A DNA stretch of 64,000 nucleotides, taken from Liolophura sinensis (lineage: Eukaryota > Mollusca > Polyplacophora > Chitonida > Chitonidae). The notes below the pieces were generated by a model. It was not told the origin of the DNA. It saw nothing but the letters and a program-made list of their open reading frames with translations, and did not search any database. Positions within the stretch are counted from its first letter, which is position 1. Each line of letters starts with the position of its first letter. The position numbers and the translations under genes are program-made. Shown here piece by piece: positions 46,420-58,700 of this stretch. The stretch lies in contig NC_088296.1 in assembly GCF_032854445.1 (NCBI RefSeq), positions 13,843,844 to 13,907,843 on the forward strand. Reading direction: 5' to 3'.

Positions 46420-48192
46420 TCAGTGTGCCCTCGGGAGTTTTCTGGCTGTACTGCGGAGTGATCTCCCCTTAAATGTCTGTTGCTTCTTATAAACCTTGTG
46501 GTACCGGTTCACCCTTTCAATCTGTTGTACTGTTTTCTCGCTCCTAGGTGAAATAATGGCGCCGACAGCTTGGAGTTTGGCAGTCGTGGACTTGTCCTGG
46601 CCATTGCTAAGTCTGTGGATTGTGGACGCCGCCCTTCCCTCCATATTTCTGCTGTAGTTTACATTCTTGGGCAAGGAGACCCTGGGTGATCTGTTGACAG
46701 CTTCGCACTTTTGAGTGCTGGTGTTCATCCGGAGACTGGCGACGGCTGTCTCGCTCAACTTCATGTGCAGTACTTCGGTCAATAGTTTCCTGTCGTTGTC
46801 ATCCATGTTGACAGGGCAGAGTTTACTGGTGGTTAAAAACAGGGACCTCTCCCACCAGCTGCTGGTTTCTCCTCCGGAGCAAACCACGCTGTTCCTGCGG
46901 CATTTGGAACAGTCCCCATCGTAGCACCTGACCGTTGTATCCACAACCCTGGGTAGGTAAGTTTTTTATTTTCCTCATGTCACCAATTTACTCATACATA
47001 AGTTGAGAAAATATCAAGCTACACCTGGCCTTAACATCCTGACTCAACACCTTCTGTGCTTTCTTCCTGGCTTCCCTCGTTCGGCCCTGTCCTTCGAACA
47101 TGGCATCGCTGAACTTAGCCTGGTTACATGTCTTGAACTGGGATCTACCTAGGTGCGTGGGGTCTGCTAACCGTTCGACCTCCCACAGTGGCTCGACCAG
47201 TTGGATGCCGTCCTCCACTCCCTTGGCTGACCTGGAGTCGCCGTCCGTGGTTACGTGCTTGGCTAAAACACCTTGTCTCGCCAATCTCGTTCCCCATATT
47301 ATACTCGGACCAAGGGGGCATGTGGGTTTGTGTTCACCGTGCACTCCTCGTGTCCTCCAGGGAACTTTACTTGGAAGCTTTTTCCTCTCAGCCAGGACCC
47401 AGTCCAGCACAATTTATTCTTCAGTGCTGCGGAGACAATGTATTGCTTGTCTGTTGATGTCTCCACAGCCAGGGAAATGGCTTGTGAAGCATTCTGGTCC
47501 GGTTTCTTGGGACTGGTTATGGTAATGCTGTTGTAGTGAGTGTCTGTGGCCAGATCTATTGTGCTGTCATCCTCTCCCCTTTGCCTTTTGTATGCCTTTA
47601 CCTCTTCCACCTTATTTGCCATATCCTCTCTGTTCAGCTTTGCGATTGCAGATGCGACATGGTTTGCAGTGCGATGCATGCTCCTACGAGTGGCAGGCGG
47701 CACGTCCATGGCTGCAAATAGGATTCTGGCTCGGGTGTTCTCCATTGGTGTGTCCTGGAGGCCTACTTGAAGAGCTCGGTTCACCGCCGCAGCTTTTTGG
47801 CCAGGTCTGTTGCATTCTACCTCTTTGTAGAATTAGTGGCAGCCAGATACATAGTCACAGTCACAGCACTTAAAACTGAACGCCCAGGCTAAACCCCACT
47901 TTTTCTCTGCAGCTATCTCTAACTTGGGCAGTGGACAGTGGTCCTTGGTCTCACTGTGCTCAAGCATAACTTTGTTCCATATACACACCATTTTCTGTAT
48001 ATCTACGAGTCGCATTCCTTCAGCAGCCCATTCCCGTTCACGTTTATCTCTGTCTGATCCAGCCGTGGAATCTACCTTGCACCGTCTTGGCCGCTGTATT
48101 CTCTTTGTGTCAGGCTGGTGTGTTCTTACAGCCTCCTGACTGGGCTGGAAATAAGTGTCCATCAAGGAATACCCAGGCAGAGGATTCAGCAT
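46420..48192 (-). pseudogene. Mutator-like (MULE-type) transposase, broken
   Basis: Four consecutive reverse-strand segments (48192-47833, 47784-47299, 47410-46988, 46944-46420) read as one protein of about 590 residues in shifting frames. Hallmarks from N to C: GLAWAFSFKCCDCDYVSGC (zinc-binding), NRALQVGLQDTPMENTRARI, LATDTHYNSITIT and HVTTDGDSRSAKGV (likely catalytic Asp residues), ADPTHLGRSQFK, and CYDGDCSKCRRNSVVCSGG. I know this pattern from animal proteins annotated as Mutator-like transposase domain. At least three frameshifts make it non-functional as it stands. Confidence 0.78.
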
Positions 48193-48880
48193 ATCTGTAA
48201 CTGCTGACAGGTTATTTGAGCGATCCTGGGCCTTTCCAGTTTGATATCTAGACTATTTCCTCTTTTTGTCTCCCTTCATGGTTTTGGGGTAGATTGTTTG
48301 CCTTGTTAACTGTCAGACTAGCCAATATAGGTGTACTTGGTGGCTGCCTGATTGGAAATGTTAAATTCATATTTTTCCTCTCTGTTTATCTGTTGTAGAT
48401 GCCAATGTGACACCCTTTGATGTGACTGTGCAGAGTAATAACCTGCTGTGAGACAACAGCAATGGTGGAGGGGAGTTTTTGCATGGTGAGCTGGTCAGCC
48501 AATCAGCAGTCATGGGGGAGGAGGGCGGGGGGGGGGGGGGCTGGCTGGGTGGTCTTTTAAAGGGTTTTATCATGTTATTCAGTGGGGAACTGGGATACTA
48601 GTCTTTTCTTAAGTCATATCCACTGGAAAAGTGCCTGTGAGCAGGTCTTCATCACCTTGAGGCATTGTTCTTGCTTTGATTTTGGTCACAATGATTGTTC
48701 CGAAATTGTGACAATCCGCTTTGATACCCCCCTACCCCACTGTCAGTCAATTTTTTTCACAAAGTTGCTGAAGTAAATGTCTTATATTTTGACATTTAAT
48801 TGTCAGATAAATTACCTATATTTTGATGTATGCTTTGACACTTTTGGCTTGTAACTTTGATATTTAAAGTTACTCCAAAT

Positions 48881-48989
48881 CTGGGCCAGGTATGCACCAA
48901 AGCTTATTGGCCACGGAATGTTTGGGACTGAGCTACAGCGCTAGACGTTAACATTGTCGCTTATGGAAAATTAATGGGGGTCCGAGGCC
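48881..48989 (+). repeat. 109-bp direct repeat, right copy
   Basis: Begins CTGGGCCAGGTATGCACC and ends TGGGGGTCCGAGGCC, in the same orientation and with the same length as the left copy. Confidence 0.92.
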
Positions 48990-49508
48990 AGAACATCCAG
49001 ATTTCCTGGCTCTCAACAGACAACATTCAACTCGTGCTGTGTTCACTTTTAATCGAAGTAAACCTTCGACCTTCGGAAAGTTACAAACTGTAATATAAAA
49101 CTCGCATGTGATGTAGAAATCTCCACATCTTCACCATTACAGTGTATAACCGGTCAAACGGGCGTCGGTCACCAATCATGAGAGCGGAGAATCTAACCAC
49201 TGCCTGTCCAAAGCCCGCACTGAACCCAAACCTTGAGTAGCATTCTGCAATCTGTCCCTGAAACATTATATGTGCACACAACCATGCCTCACAGTATTGC
49301 ATAATCAAAGCTGAAACAACTATGAGAAATTCACTTTATTTTATTAAAGCACTGAGAATATATGTATTTTTTTCAACGGTATGACTGTAGCCTGACGAAG
49401 ATGGGATGTATGTAAAATATTTTTTACAATCGCTGATGTTGGACGCACCTCGAAATATTTTTCCACCATTCATATAACTCTCAGCATGGGGCAAATGTCA
49501 GTCAAGGG
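48990..49508. other. Intergenic, no gene seen
   Basis: No exon or repeat recognised. Confidence 0.35.
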
Positions 49509-49815
49509 TGACATTCTGAGTCAAATGGAGAAAATCCGGTACACTATAACGGTTGTACACCAACACTGGCGACATTCTGAGTCAAATGCAGTAAATCTGG
49601 TACACTATAACGGTGGTACACCAACACTGGCGATATTCTGAGTCAAATGCAGTAAATCTGGTACACTATAACGGCAAAACCAATATTGGCCACATTCCGA
49701 GTCAAATGCAGTAAATCTGGTACACTATAACGGTGGTACACCAACACTGGCGACATTCTGAGTCAAATGCAGTAAATCTGGTACACTATAACGGCGGTAC
49801 ACCAACATTTAACCT
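49509..49815. repeat. 61-bp tandem repeat, five units
   Basis: ACATTCTGAGTCAAATGCAG and CTGGTACACTATAACGG recur every 61 bases from 49511. Immediately right of the transposon unit. Confidence 0.88.
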
Positions 49816-50600
49816 ATCCTGTTGTGAGTCATCAGTCAAAGTAAAGCAAATTTTCTATTTTAGCGTTCAACTCGTTACTAGGTTTACTATAACTTAATTT
49901 TCAACATACAAATGTTTACAAAAAGTAACAATGGTATTATATCTGCGTAATGTACATGTAAGCTTGCTGAATTATTCAAACTGAAACGATTACTGGACAT
50001 TAACGTCTGCAGAAAAATGTACTTCAACATCGCTGCCTGGTGATAATTATTTAAAAAAAGACATGCACACCAGCCATATTGATACAGTTGTTAATGATAT
50101 TTTCTTGTGGTAAAAATATAATAGCAATAATCACAGGGCTATCATATGCACAATGTACTTTTTGTCTGTATAAAACATGGCAAGTTCTTATCCGTAACAC
50201 GCCTCCAAATACCCCTACCCACTCCCACCCGCCCAACCCGCTCCCCAACTTCCCTCCGCAGTATTACTCCATCTGAACCGTTTCTGTTGCCTCATCATCT
50301 TTACGCCTTAGGTAAATCACCTTTGCTGGAATAAAAAAAGTCGGAAAAGATGTACGTTATTATGGGCAATGGTATTCAAACATTACAGCGTTTAGTTCCT
50401 ACATATTTAGTAAACGCAGTTTCATTTGTTTGAGGTGAGGGTGGGGATGAGGGAGTGTTGTTTCTCTTGTGTCACGAATTCATCATGGAGTTCATTTCGC
50501 GTTATTTACTACAGGAACCTGTATTAATGGGATCATAGTAAAGTACACTTCTAATCGACTTTTCAACGGAAGGCCATTCCACAGCCACTTATAGATACAT
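49816..50600. other. Intergenic, no gene seen
   Basis: AT-rich with a C-rich stretch at about 50205-50260; no exon supported. Confidence 0.35.
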
Positions 50601-50604
50601 ACAA

Positions 50605-50905
50605 ATACGCGATCTCAGTGATCAGCATAGATTGTGGGGCTGCACACAAACAAGCGATCTCGATGGTCAGCACAGGCTGAGAGCTGCATATAAACACGCC
50701 GCTTCGGTTATCAGCATAGAGTGTGAGCTGCACACAAACAAGCGATCTCGGTGGTCAGCACAAACTGAGCTGCATATAAACACGTCGCTTCGGTTATCAG
50801 CACAAAGTGAGAGCTGCATAAAAACACGCGATCTCAATGATCAACCGAGAGCTGCACGCATGCTTGCCATCTATGATCAACGTAGACTGGCTATTTCAGT
50901 CATCA
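50605..50905. repeat. 45-bp tandem repeat, about seven units
   Basis: Units contain GCGATCTCGGTGGTCAGCAC or CGCTTCGGTTATCAGCA, alternating with GAGCTGCA(C/T)A(C/T)AAACA. Two unit variants alternate, so a higher-order 90-bp period is present. Confidence 0.85.
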
Positions 50906-50959
50906 AGTGCAAAATGCACACAAAAGTAGGGTCATACCAGAGATTTAAAATGGTACTTG

Positions 50960-51187
50960 GCGCTCAGTACTGAGAGGTTTAGAGTAAGGACTGGTTGGCC
51001 GGGTGTCAGTATAATGTTAGTGGCTGGGGTGTTTTGTCTGGTGTCTGTGACGTGATACTTCAGTGGCGGCCGCACGTTGGCGGCATGGATACACATGAAG
51101 TTACAGTATTTGCACACACACCTAATGACTCCTCGTCGTCGTATGACTGAAAAAAACTCTGTTGAGTACGACGTTAAACCCCAATCA
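50960..51187 (+). repeat. SINE family C copy
   Basis: Head and body (GGCGCTCAGTACTGAGAGG, GTCAGTATAATGTTAG, GGTGTTTTGTCTGGTG) and the tail shared with family B (GTATGACTGAAAAAAACTC, GTACGACGTTAAACCCC). Confidence 0.75.
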
Positions 51188-51780
51188 TACAATACACATA
51201 AATATATCTATCCCATCAACGATTTCAGTGACCAGCAACCATATTTAGTACATATACCACTCGCAGTTAGGTTTAGCGGCAATGTTTGGAGATTTTGAGG
51301 TGTTTTTCTGTAGACCGCGTGAAACAATAGTTTTAGGGATAATTGTTGGCACATCAAGCAATATGCGAACTTGGGAGATTTACTCACGAGCGGTGTGTGC
51401 CTCGTACGAGGTCTCGTCTGTTCTGGTGCGAGCTGAAAAAAAAGCATTCCACAAGTATAGCCACTGTTTCATTTTTGACGATAGGGAAATTACTGTATGA
51501 TTTAGGTAACGCTCTATAAATAAGTTGAATTCCGCTACCACTATCACGTTATACCCATACGCAACCCCTAACCCTTACCCTCGAAAAGAAAAACCCATTA
51601 AAATACAATATGTTTGAAACTGAAAAACTTCCAAACAACAGAAAGAAGCAGATAAACACAATAGAATAATGAATGTATGATGAAAAATAGCTATGTAGCA
51701 TTTCTGACAGTCACATGGTACGGTACATGTTCGACTTCAGGAAATAATTCACTGCAAATGAGCTATCTATGCAAACAGTG
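51188..51780. other. Intergenic, no gene seen
   Basis: Sequence without recognisable exon; several A runs. Confidence 0.35.
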
Positions 51781-51784
51781 AGAG

Positions 51785-52200
51785 GAAGTACTGTACATGC
51801 ATCCCAGTAAAACTTGCACTCGGTCATGCCATACAAACCGTGAGAGGAACTACTGTACACGCATCCTGGTAAAACTTTGCACTCGGTCATGCCATACAAA
51901 CCGTGAGAGGAAGTACTGTACACGCATCCCGGTAAAACTTGCACTCGGTCATGCCATACAAACCATGAGAGGAACTACTGTACACGCATCCCGGTAAAAC
52001 TTGCACTCGGTCATGCCATGCAAACCGTGAGTGGAACTACTGTACATACATCCTAGTAAAACTTGCACCCGGTCATGCCATGCAAACCGTGAGAGAAACT
52101 ACTGTTCACGCATCCCAGTAAAACTTGCACTCCGTCATGCCATGCAAACCGTGAGTGGAACTACTGTACATACATCCCAGTAAAACTTACACTCGTTTAC
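51785..52200. repeat. 61-bp tandem repeat, about seven units
   Basis: TAAAACTTGCACTCGGTCAT, GCCAT(A/G)CAAACCGTGAG and ACTACTGTACACGCATCC recur every 61 bases. Unrelated in sequence to the 61-bp array at 49.5 kb. Confidence 0.88.
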
Positions 52201-52688
52201 GTCGTTCATAGTTTGATAGTCGTCAGAGAAATCTGTGTACAAATCAGAAATAGTTTAACACTAAAATACCAACATTTGTCCTTCGAAAATATTTAGGTCT
52301 ACACAAATCTGTGGCGGAAAAAAATTACTTATTCCATCAATATGACTAATTTACGTTATATTTCTTTAACACTTGACTGAAGGGTTGTTTTTTCACTATG
52401 ATAACAGTCATTTTTGTGAACGGAAGAAAGAGTGACATCTCGGATGAATCTCCATAGGGATGACCGAATTCGTTCTCAACGGACTACAGACTATATGACT
52501 TATTACGTATCGCCTATAAAAATATTATGTGCATGTGATGTGCTTAAATGGCAAATATTTTTGATGTTTGTTTCCAAGCTGTCCAGATAACTTTTTGTAT
52601 GTAGTAGTGCATAGACAAAACCAAAGGCATTTGGCAAATAATTCACAGGCTTTTCCACCGCCTAAACACCGCTGAACTATGGACTTAC
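52201..52688. other. Region left of the last gene E exon seen
   Basis: Probably intron or 3' region of gene E. I could not place a final exon with a stop codon here. Confidence 0.3.
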
Positions 52689-52736
52689 TATCATACGTGT
52701 TATCATCCGGTATGGGAATATGTGGAGGACTTCGAG
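52689..52736 (-). CDS. Gene E exon: cytoplasmic tail, part 2
   Basis: A 48-nt, phase 1-1 micro-exon between ttttcag and gtaagt, coding RSPPHIPIPDDNTYD. The proline-rich run and a Tyr in acidic context could be a phosphorylation or adaptor site; it is not a canonical ITIM or ITAM. Further tail exons probably lie to the left. Confidence 0.65.
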
Positions 52737-55700
52737 CTGAAAATAACAAACGAAAATATAAAATTTGCAAACTATAGATAAACTTGATGCGCAAAATCAT
52801 GTGCAAAACATGATAAAAAAACGCATATCAATATATTTGTGTTCTACGAAACTCGTTTTCAGCATGAACGGGATAGTGCATTGACTGGTTGACCCGTATC
52901 AGTACAATGGCTCTGGCTGGGCGGCTTACTTGCCTTCGGTAATTCGTCTCAGTAAAGCAGCACTAGATAAAAGAGCGGTGGAAATCCGTCCTGCAACAAG
53001 AAGGCACATTACATATACCCTAAGAATTCTATCGTCGTCATATGACTGAAAAATTGTTGAGCACGACTTTAATCTCCAATCAGTCACTCACTCACTCTAC
53101 GAAAGTCGAGGAGATTTCTTAGCTCAAGCATGTACATATTTACACCTTGCAGTTTAAACAGAAATTTAATGATTTTTTTTCCAAACACAATATACACATT
53201 TATAGCTTAAATGCAAAAAAAAAAACCCCAATTATTATCGCTTGTACATGGTCTGATATATAATAAAAAAATCTACTTGGAAATAAAAATTATACGTTCA
53301 TAAAAATAACGTCTTGATTTTAACAGAAAGTCTCTTGACTGAGTGACCTAACAATGTATGGTGTTATTATAATATAATACTGCGTCATATTCAATATGAT
53401 ATCCAGTTAGTCTAATACAATCTTAATCTGAACTCAATAGAATATAAATGCTATAATTAACAGTATAGCCTGCATAAATAAGAGAATATATTTTGGCATC
53501 ACTCAGACTTTCTGTTAACAGATTTTTTTTGGAGAATATTCATGTTCTAGAATTCTTCCTTCCATATTTTGGCGATGGAAGTTCTCTGTTTCACTCGTGC
53601 GTCCTTGCATGCAGGACACGACGATTCGATTCTGATAAGTCCAATGTTCTCACGGCCCAGAAAAACGTGTTTCCACACACTGAGTTAGAGGCAAGTGAAC
53701 ATAGAAGCAGCCACCAGAGATCTGTCTTCAGCGACACTAGCTGACCACTTAGCATGAAAGGTGTCAATGTAATTGCCCCGTGGACGCTTAATTTGTGTAT
53801 TCCTACCTGTGCCCGTATCTCCCGCCATTTCTATCTCGCTGACTCTCCTGAAATAATCAGGTACTTTAGCACATAGTATATCGTCTTACCTTCTTTCTGC
53901 ATTTTATTACTTCAATAATAAAAATGTAAGACAGCAATTATTCAATTAATTCAAAAAATTAACAAATAAAATGTTAATTGCATATGATATTAAAAATCAA
54001 CTGTAATAAATTGTAGTCAATTAATTAACTAATTATCAAAATCAAATAATTTTTCCAGGTAAAAAAAACTTTAACGGATGGTGATGAACTGTTACAAAAT
54101 TGTTCTACTAAATTTAACCAATTTATCAAAGGCAGAAAAATGATCGAAAAGTACAGTAAATTAATTGATTTTAGTTTAAGCGATTTCCTTGCTTTTGTTC
54201 ACATATATTGTATTTTAATTTTTATTCCGCGAACTACAGTAAAACAAAGTCAACTTGTGTGCCTACCGTTTTTACGTAACAAAGGGACAGTCACATTCGT
54301 ATAACTGTGAAGTATTTGTGCAAAAATACCAAACGAAACATTGTCTAATTATCTGAAGAAAACATCTCAGTATACCGTACCTTATAGAGTTTGATTTCTT
54401 CCTTTTACCTATATATAGGAAGAAAAATTGGAAAATAAGAATAACAACAAAACCCCCAATTACAAGCGACATACAATACTTTTTGACAAGTTTATATCAC
54501 AGTTACTATTTTCAGGAAACATTAACATTAAAAAATCTAAGCATAGCGAATTAAATCGTAATAGATATGGAGACACACATTTTTTTAACTTCTCATGTCT
54601 ACTTTAATCTGCCATCAACGTGGCTACAATTACAAACTAAATGTAAATACTTATATATTTTCTTGAGAGCTCATAGAAAGACAAAAAAAAACGATACCTT
54701 TCAAATATCTGTACACACACACGCTTGCACAAACAAAGACGAAGAGTCCGAAGGAGTTCGTAAGAACAAACATAATGACCATCTTAATATCGTCAAAACC
54801 TGTAAAACACGTGCTCTTTTATTAAATGGCGTTCTTCTGAAGGTATACAGGCTCATCATTAATTAGTGATAATGTTTTAGAAGGCCTTGGGTTGATAACG
54901 CGGCCGATATCAACGGTACCAGGTTATACGTAATCTGTATGTCATATATCCCTTGTTTTATTCTCCAAAATAAAGCTTTTTCTGAATTTCAGAACACGCA
55001 AATTAAAAAAGAAAAGAAAACACCTGCAATTGAATATGTTTTTATTCAATTGCAGGTGTTTTGTTTTCAGTGAAAATTAACACTGAATCCCTAGAGATTT
55101 CCCGAAAGTTTTAGGATTTACAGTGGGCCGCCATGGCTGAGTGGTTTGTGTTCTAGCGCAGCACAGTGACTAATTAGGGGCCTTTCACGAATGAGGTTGC
55201 TCTCAGTTTTTCTCCACCTCTCAGGCTGATTTTCTCTCCGACTGTACCTGAGAAGGTGAGGCAGAAACCTGCGGATGGTCGTGGATTTCCTCCGGGCTCT
55301 ACCCATTTCCTCCCATCATAATGCTGGCCGGCGTCGTATAAGTGAAATATTCTTCATTGCGGTGTAAAATACCAATCAAACAAATAAATGAATATGACTA
55401 ATGGCAGTAACAGATTAATACCGGAAGAGCGCAGTAGGGAACTTTTTTCGCATAAAATGTGTAGTCGTGCCTTTGCGATGACCTTGTGAGGGCAAACTCA
55501 ATGGTTGTTTCTTCTGGACCTGATTCGCTATGGCGCGGATAATGTTCCCTGATATATCTGTTTAGTTTTAGTACCCTTGCTAATTTTTTATTTGATGCCT
55601 GTTTTTAGACTAGCTTAATTCAGGCGAAACTCATGCCATAGTGAAGTCATCAAATGTGTAGAAAAGTCATAAACAGAAACATAAAACTGACCTGACACTG

Positions 55701-58700
55701 TTATGATCAACATATCACTGTCGACGCCATTTACATTGTGAGCTATGCACGTATAGGCACCTAAATCAGTGGTCTTCAAATTGCGAAGGGGGTAGATCGA
55801 AGTCCTCCTGTTGGATTTTCTAACCATGCCATTGGCAGCTTCCCTTGTTCCCTCTTTAAAATAAGATGTCGCCGTTGCTCCACGAAGGGTCGTGTCTTTG
55901 CTCGCAAAAATGTCTTCAGCACTGATTGGAATGTAATAAAAGTCTAGATAACCCAAAATAAGTTTTGCCTCAAATCAAAGGTCAGTTCAAATAAAATATG
56001 TTCAGAAATACTTTTCTTTCAAATTCTAGAAAAAAGGTAGAGTTTTGGAGAGAGTTTTGCACGTCGTGAGACTCCTTTCTTTCATGTTTATTTTTTTCTT
56101 TATTTCTTAAACTACAACTCTGTCAACAAGAAAAAGCAAAACATAAGCCGTTAATGTTACTCTGTACTATCATTCATATGAGCAACATTTTGGACATTTC
56201 TCTCTTGGTCCTCTTTCTTAAATCGCAGCTTTTACCTGTCGCGTTGCTTAAAGGGGCTTTTTATGGCCTTCTTCCCGGTATTCAAGCGGACCAGCCACGT
56301 TATTTCCGGCGGAGGTCTGCCCCTGACATCGCATATCAGCCTGACGTCATCATCCAGATTATAGTCACGTGGGCTTATTTCCATGACGACGGTGGGTTTG
56401 CCTTGAAATAATTGGGGAAGCCTGCACGTAGATATGTGTATTGTACTGAAAATTGTTTGCCTGATTTTAAATATGACTTCATCAAAATCTGCTGCAAGCA
56501 TTGAGGTACTTCAACCAGATTTTGAAATCTCAAGATAACGCCTGTCGAGATGCAGTTTCAGTCGGCCTACAGGGCATGTGTATGTAGATCACACGCGGGC
56601 CGGGTTATACCAAAGACTTAATAAATAGTACTTGTTGCTGCCTTGATGTGTGCTCATGCAGCACTAAGACATTAGGGCAAGGGAACTGGGCTGGTGTCAG
56701 TGTAATGTAACTGGGTGGGGGTATCATGGCTGGTGTCTTCGGCATGGCACTTCAGTGTCGACAGCACTTTGGCGACATGGAAACAACCTGCCACAATGGC
56801 CCCTCGTCTTTATATGACTGAAAAAGATTAAGTGCGACGTATAAACCCATGCATATAAGCATATATTATGTGCTAGAACAGATACGAAAGAGTGGCACTG
56901 TGCGGATAAATCACTAATCTACGTGCTGACGTTTTCATTGATTCTGTCCACGTTGTGAGTATTTCTGACACACTGTGAGATTCACGGGACACTCTGAATT
57001 AAAGACGAGTGGAAAACTAACGCAGACATGCTTTATTTCCAAAAGTCGGTAAAACTTTGTTCACAACGTTGTCATTTATATACACATTTTTTGATCGGTG
57101 TTTTACACCGTATATGTGTATACAGCGTAAAACGTAACACTATGAGCGCGCCTGTGTCGACACGAGGGCCTGTGCTCTGTAATGGTTAATATTGTTTTAC
57201 TCACAGCTTACACCCACGACTATTTTCTCCATAACACGTTCTCCATACACATCCGCTTCGCAGACGATCTCCTCACCGTGCATGTCTCCCGTTATCGCGA
57301 CACTCACATTACTGGTCCGCCCATTTTCTCCGACATCACTGTAGATTCGAGTTTTCGAGTTACCCATGTACCATTCCATGTGAAATGGTTGTTCGCCTCC
57401 GTGGATCGTGCAGAAGAATGTGACGTTGGTATCGCCCTTAACCGGAAATGAAGGACCAGACAGGCGCACTGGTCCTGTAAGGGAAATCAGTGATTGGATT
57501 GCAGCCACACGGCCAATACTGAAAAATACTTACCAAAGTTTTGTGATGAATAAATCATATTTATGTCAAGAAAAAATATTTGTATACATCACAAACAACT
57601 ACAACACCAATGCAGTCGCTGTGAGTTCAAGTCCAGGTCAAGTTTGTTTCCTCTTCGGCCGCGCGTGGGAAGGTCTGGCAACAACCTGCGGATGGTCGTG
57701 GGCTTCCCCCGCGCTGTGCCCGGTTTTCACCCTCCATAATGCTGGCCGCTTCCGTATGAGCGAAATGAGTGAGCACGGCGTAAAACACCAATCAAATAAA
57801 TGAATAAATCAAACAACTACAACCTGGTGAGTAACACCTCACCAGAGCAGAGTAGCGACAGTGTAATATTTGGCAAATGGTCACACGTAAACATTAAAAT
57901 ATGGCCTCTTGTCAACTGACCCTATTTAGGGTTTAGTTCAGTCTGTTCCTGTAAATGATGAAATAGTTGAAAGTCGCATATTCCCTAGCACCATGTGTGA
58001 TATGTGTAAGCCTTACAGTGAAGAGGGTTTCCTCCCACCATAATGTATAAGTGAAATATTCTTGAGTGTGGCGTAAAACACCAATCAAATAAATAAATAC
58101 AGTGAAGAGAGATTATATATGTATGGCTTTTCGTTGTGATTATAGCAACAGAGTTCAACAGTTGTTACAATTTTCATTTTGCAACAGTGTTATCAGCATA
58201 TCGACACATGTAATGCAAAAACACTAGGAAATGAATGTACTTCGCTGATATTTGTAATCATATATACATCATGTCTACATAGGCAAAAGCAATGCGTAGA
58301 GGCCTATTAATACAATAGGCTTAGCACTGCCATGATGTCATCTGGAACATCTCGATCATGCCTACGATCTTTGATATTCACAGTTTTTCAGAGTGAACAT
58401 TTCAAAACTACCGACATAAACAAAACATTGATATAACCCCGTGTTAAGCCCTGTCAGGACTATCCAACAACACTCAACACTGTCCAACACGGTTGAATCG
58501 CAAATGTGCGTAGTCATTTTTTCTCAACAAGCTGAGTGAAGTTGAGTGAAAGTAGCCAATCAGCGGTCGTGTAGAAATAATGTGACCGTCTGAATACACG
58601 TGACCCGGGCAAAACGGCGGCACCAAAGGCGAAAGAGAGAAACTAATCTCACGATGAGACAGTTTCGTTGATACAAGAGTTGAGGGGCCTCCGTGGCTCA

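Larger units (their letters stand above)
45436..48989. mobile_element. Unit bounded by 109-bp direct repeats, carrying HNH-like and Mutator-like ORFs
   Basis: A 3.55-kb unit whose ends are two same-orientation 109-bp repeats. From the left it contains a His-Me/HNH endonuclease-like reading frame (+). Facing it is a longer Mutator-like transposase region (-). The two converge near 46.3 kb. The transposase class identifies it as a DNA transposon. Typical MULE elements end in inverted repeats, so direct repeats are unexpected; the true ends may lie elsewhere. The near-identity of the repeats suggests recent origin although the coding regions are already broken. Confidence 0.6.
53848..55119. other. 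Gene E introns, AT-rich
   Basis: Apart from the membrane exon (54478-54381) no exon was found. 55010-55070 contains an inverted repeat of AACACCTGCAATTGAATA with its complement, a short foldback. Confidence 0.4.

Noticed and set aside
47100-47873. Several overlapping forward frames over the transposon unit.
   Set aside because: They are opposite-strand shadows of the Mutator-like transposase, which carries recognisable motifs on the reverse strand.
53615-53744. Possible forward 3'-terminal exon after a CAG acceptor, ending VFSDTS then stop.
   Set aside because: No upstream forward partner exon, and it lies within an intron of gene E on the other strand. The acceptor is ordinary; probably chance.
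57182-57451. Forward frame of 89 codons.
   Set aside because: Complement of the second Ig exon of gene E.
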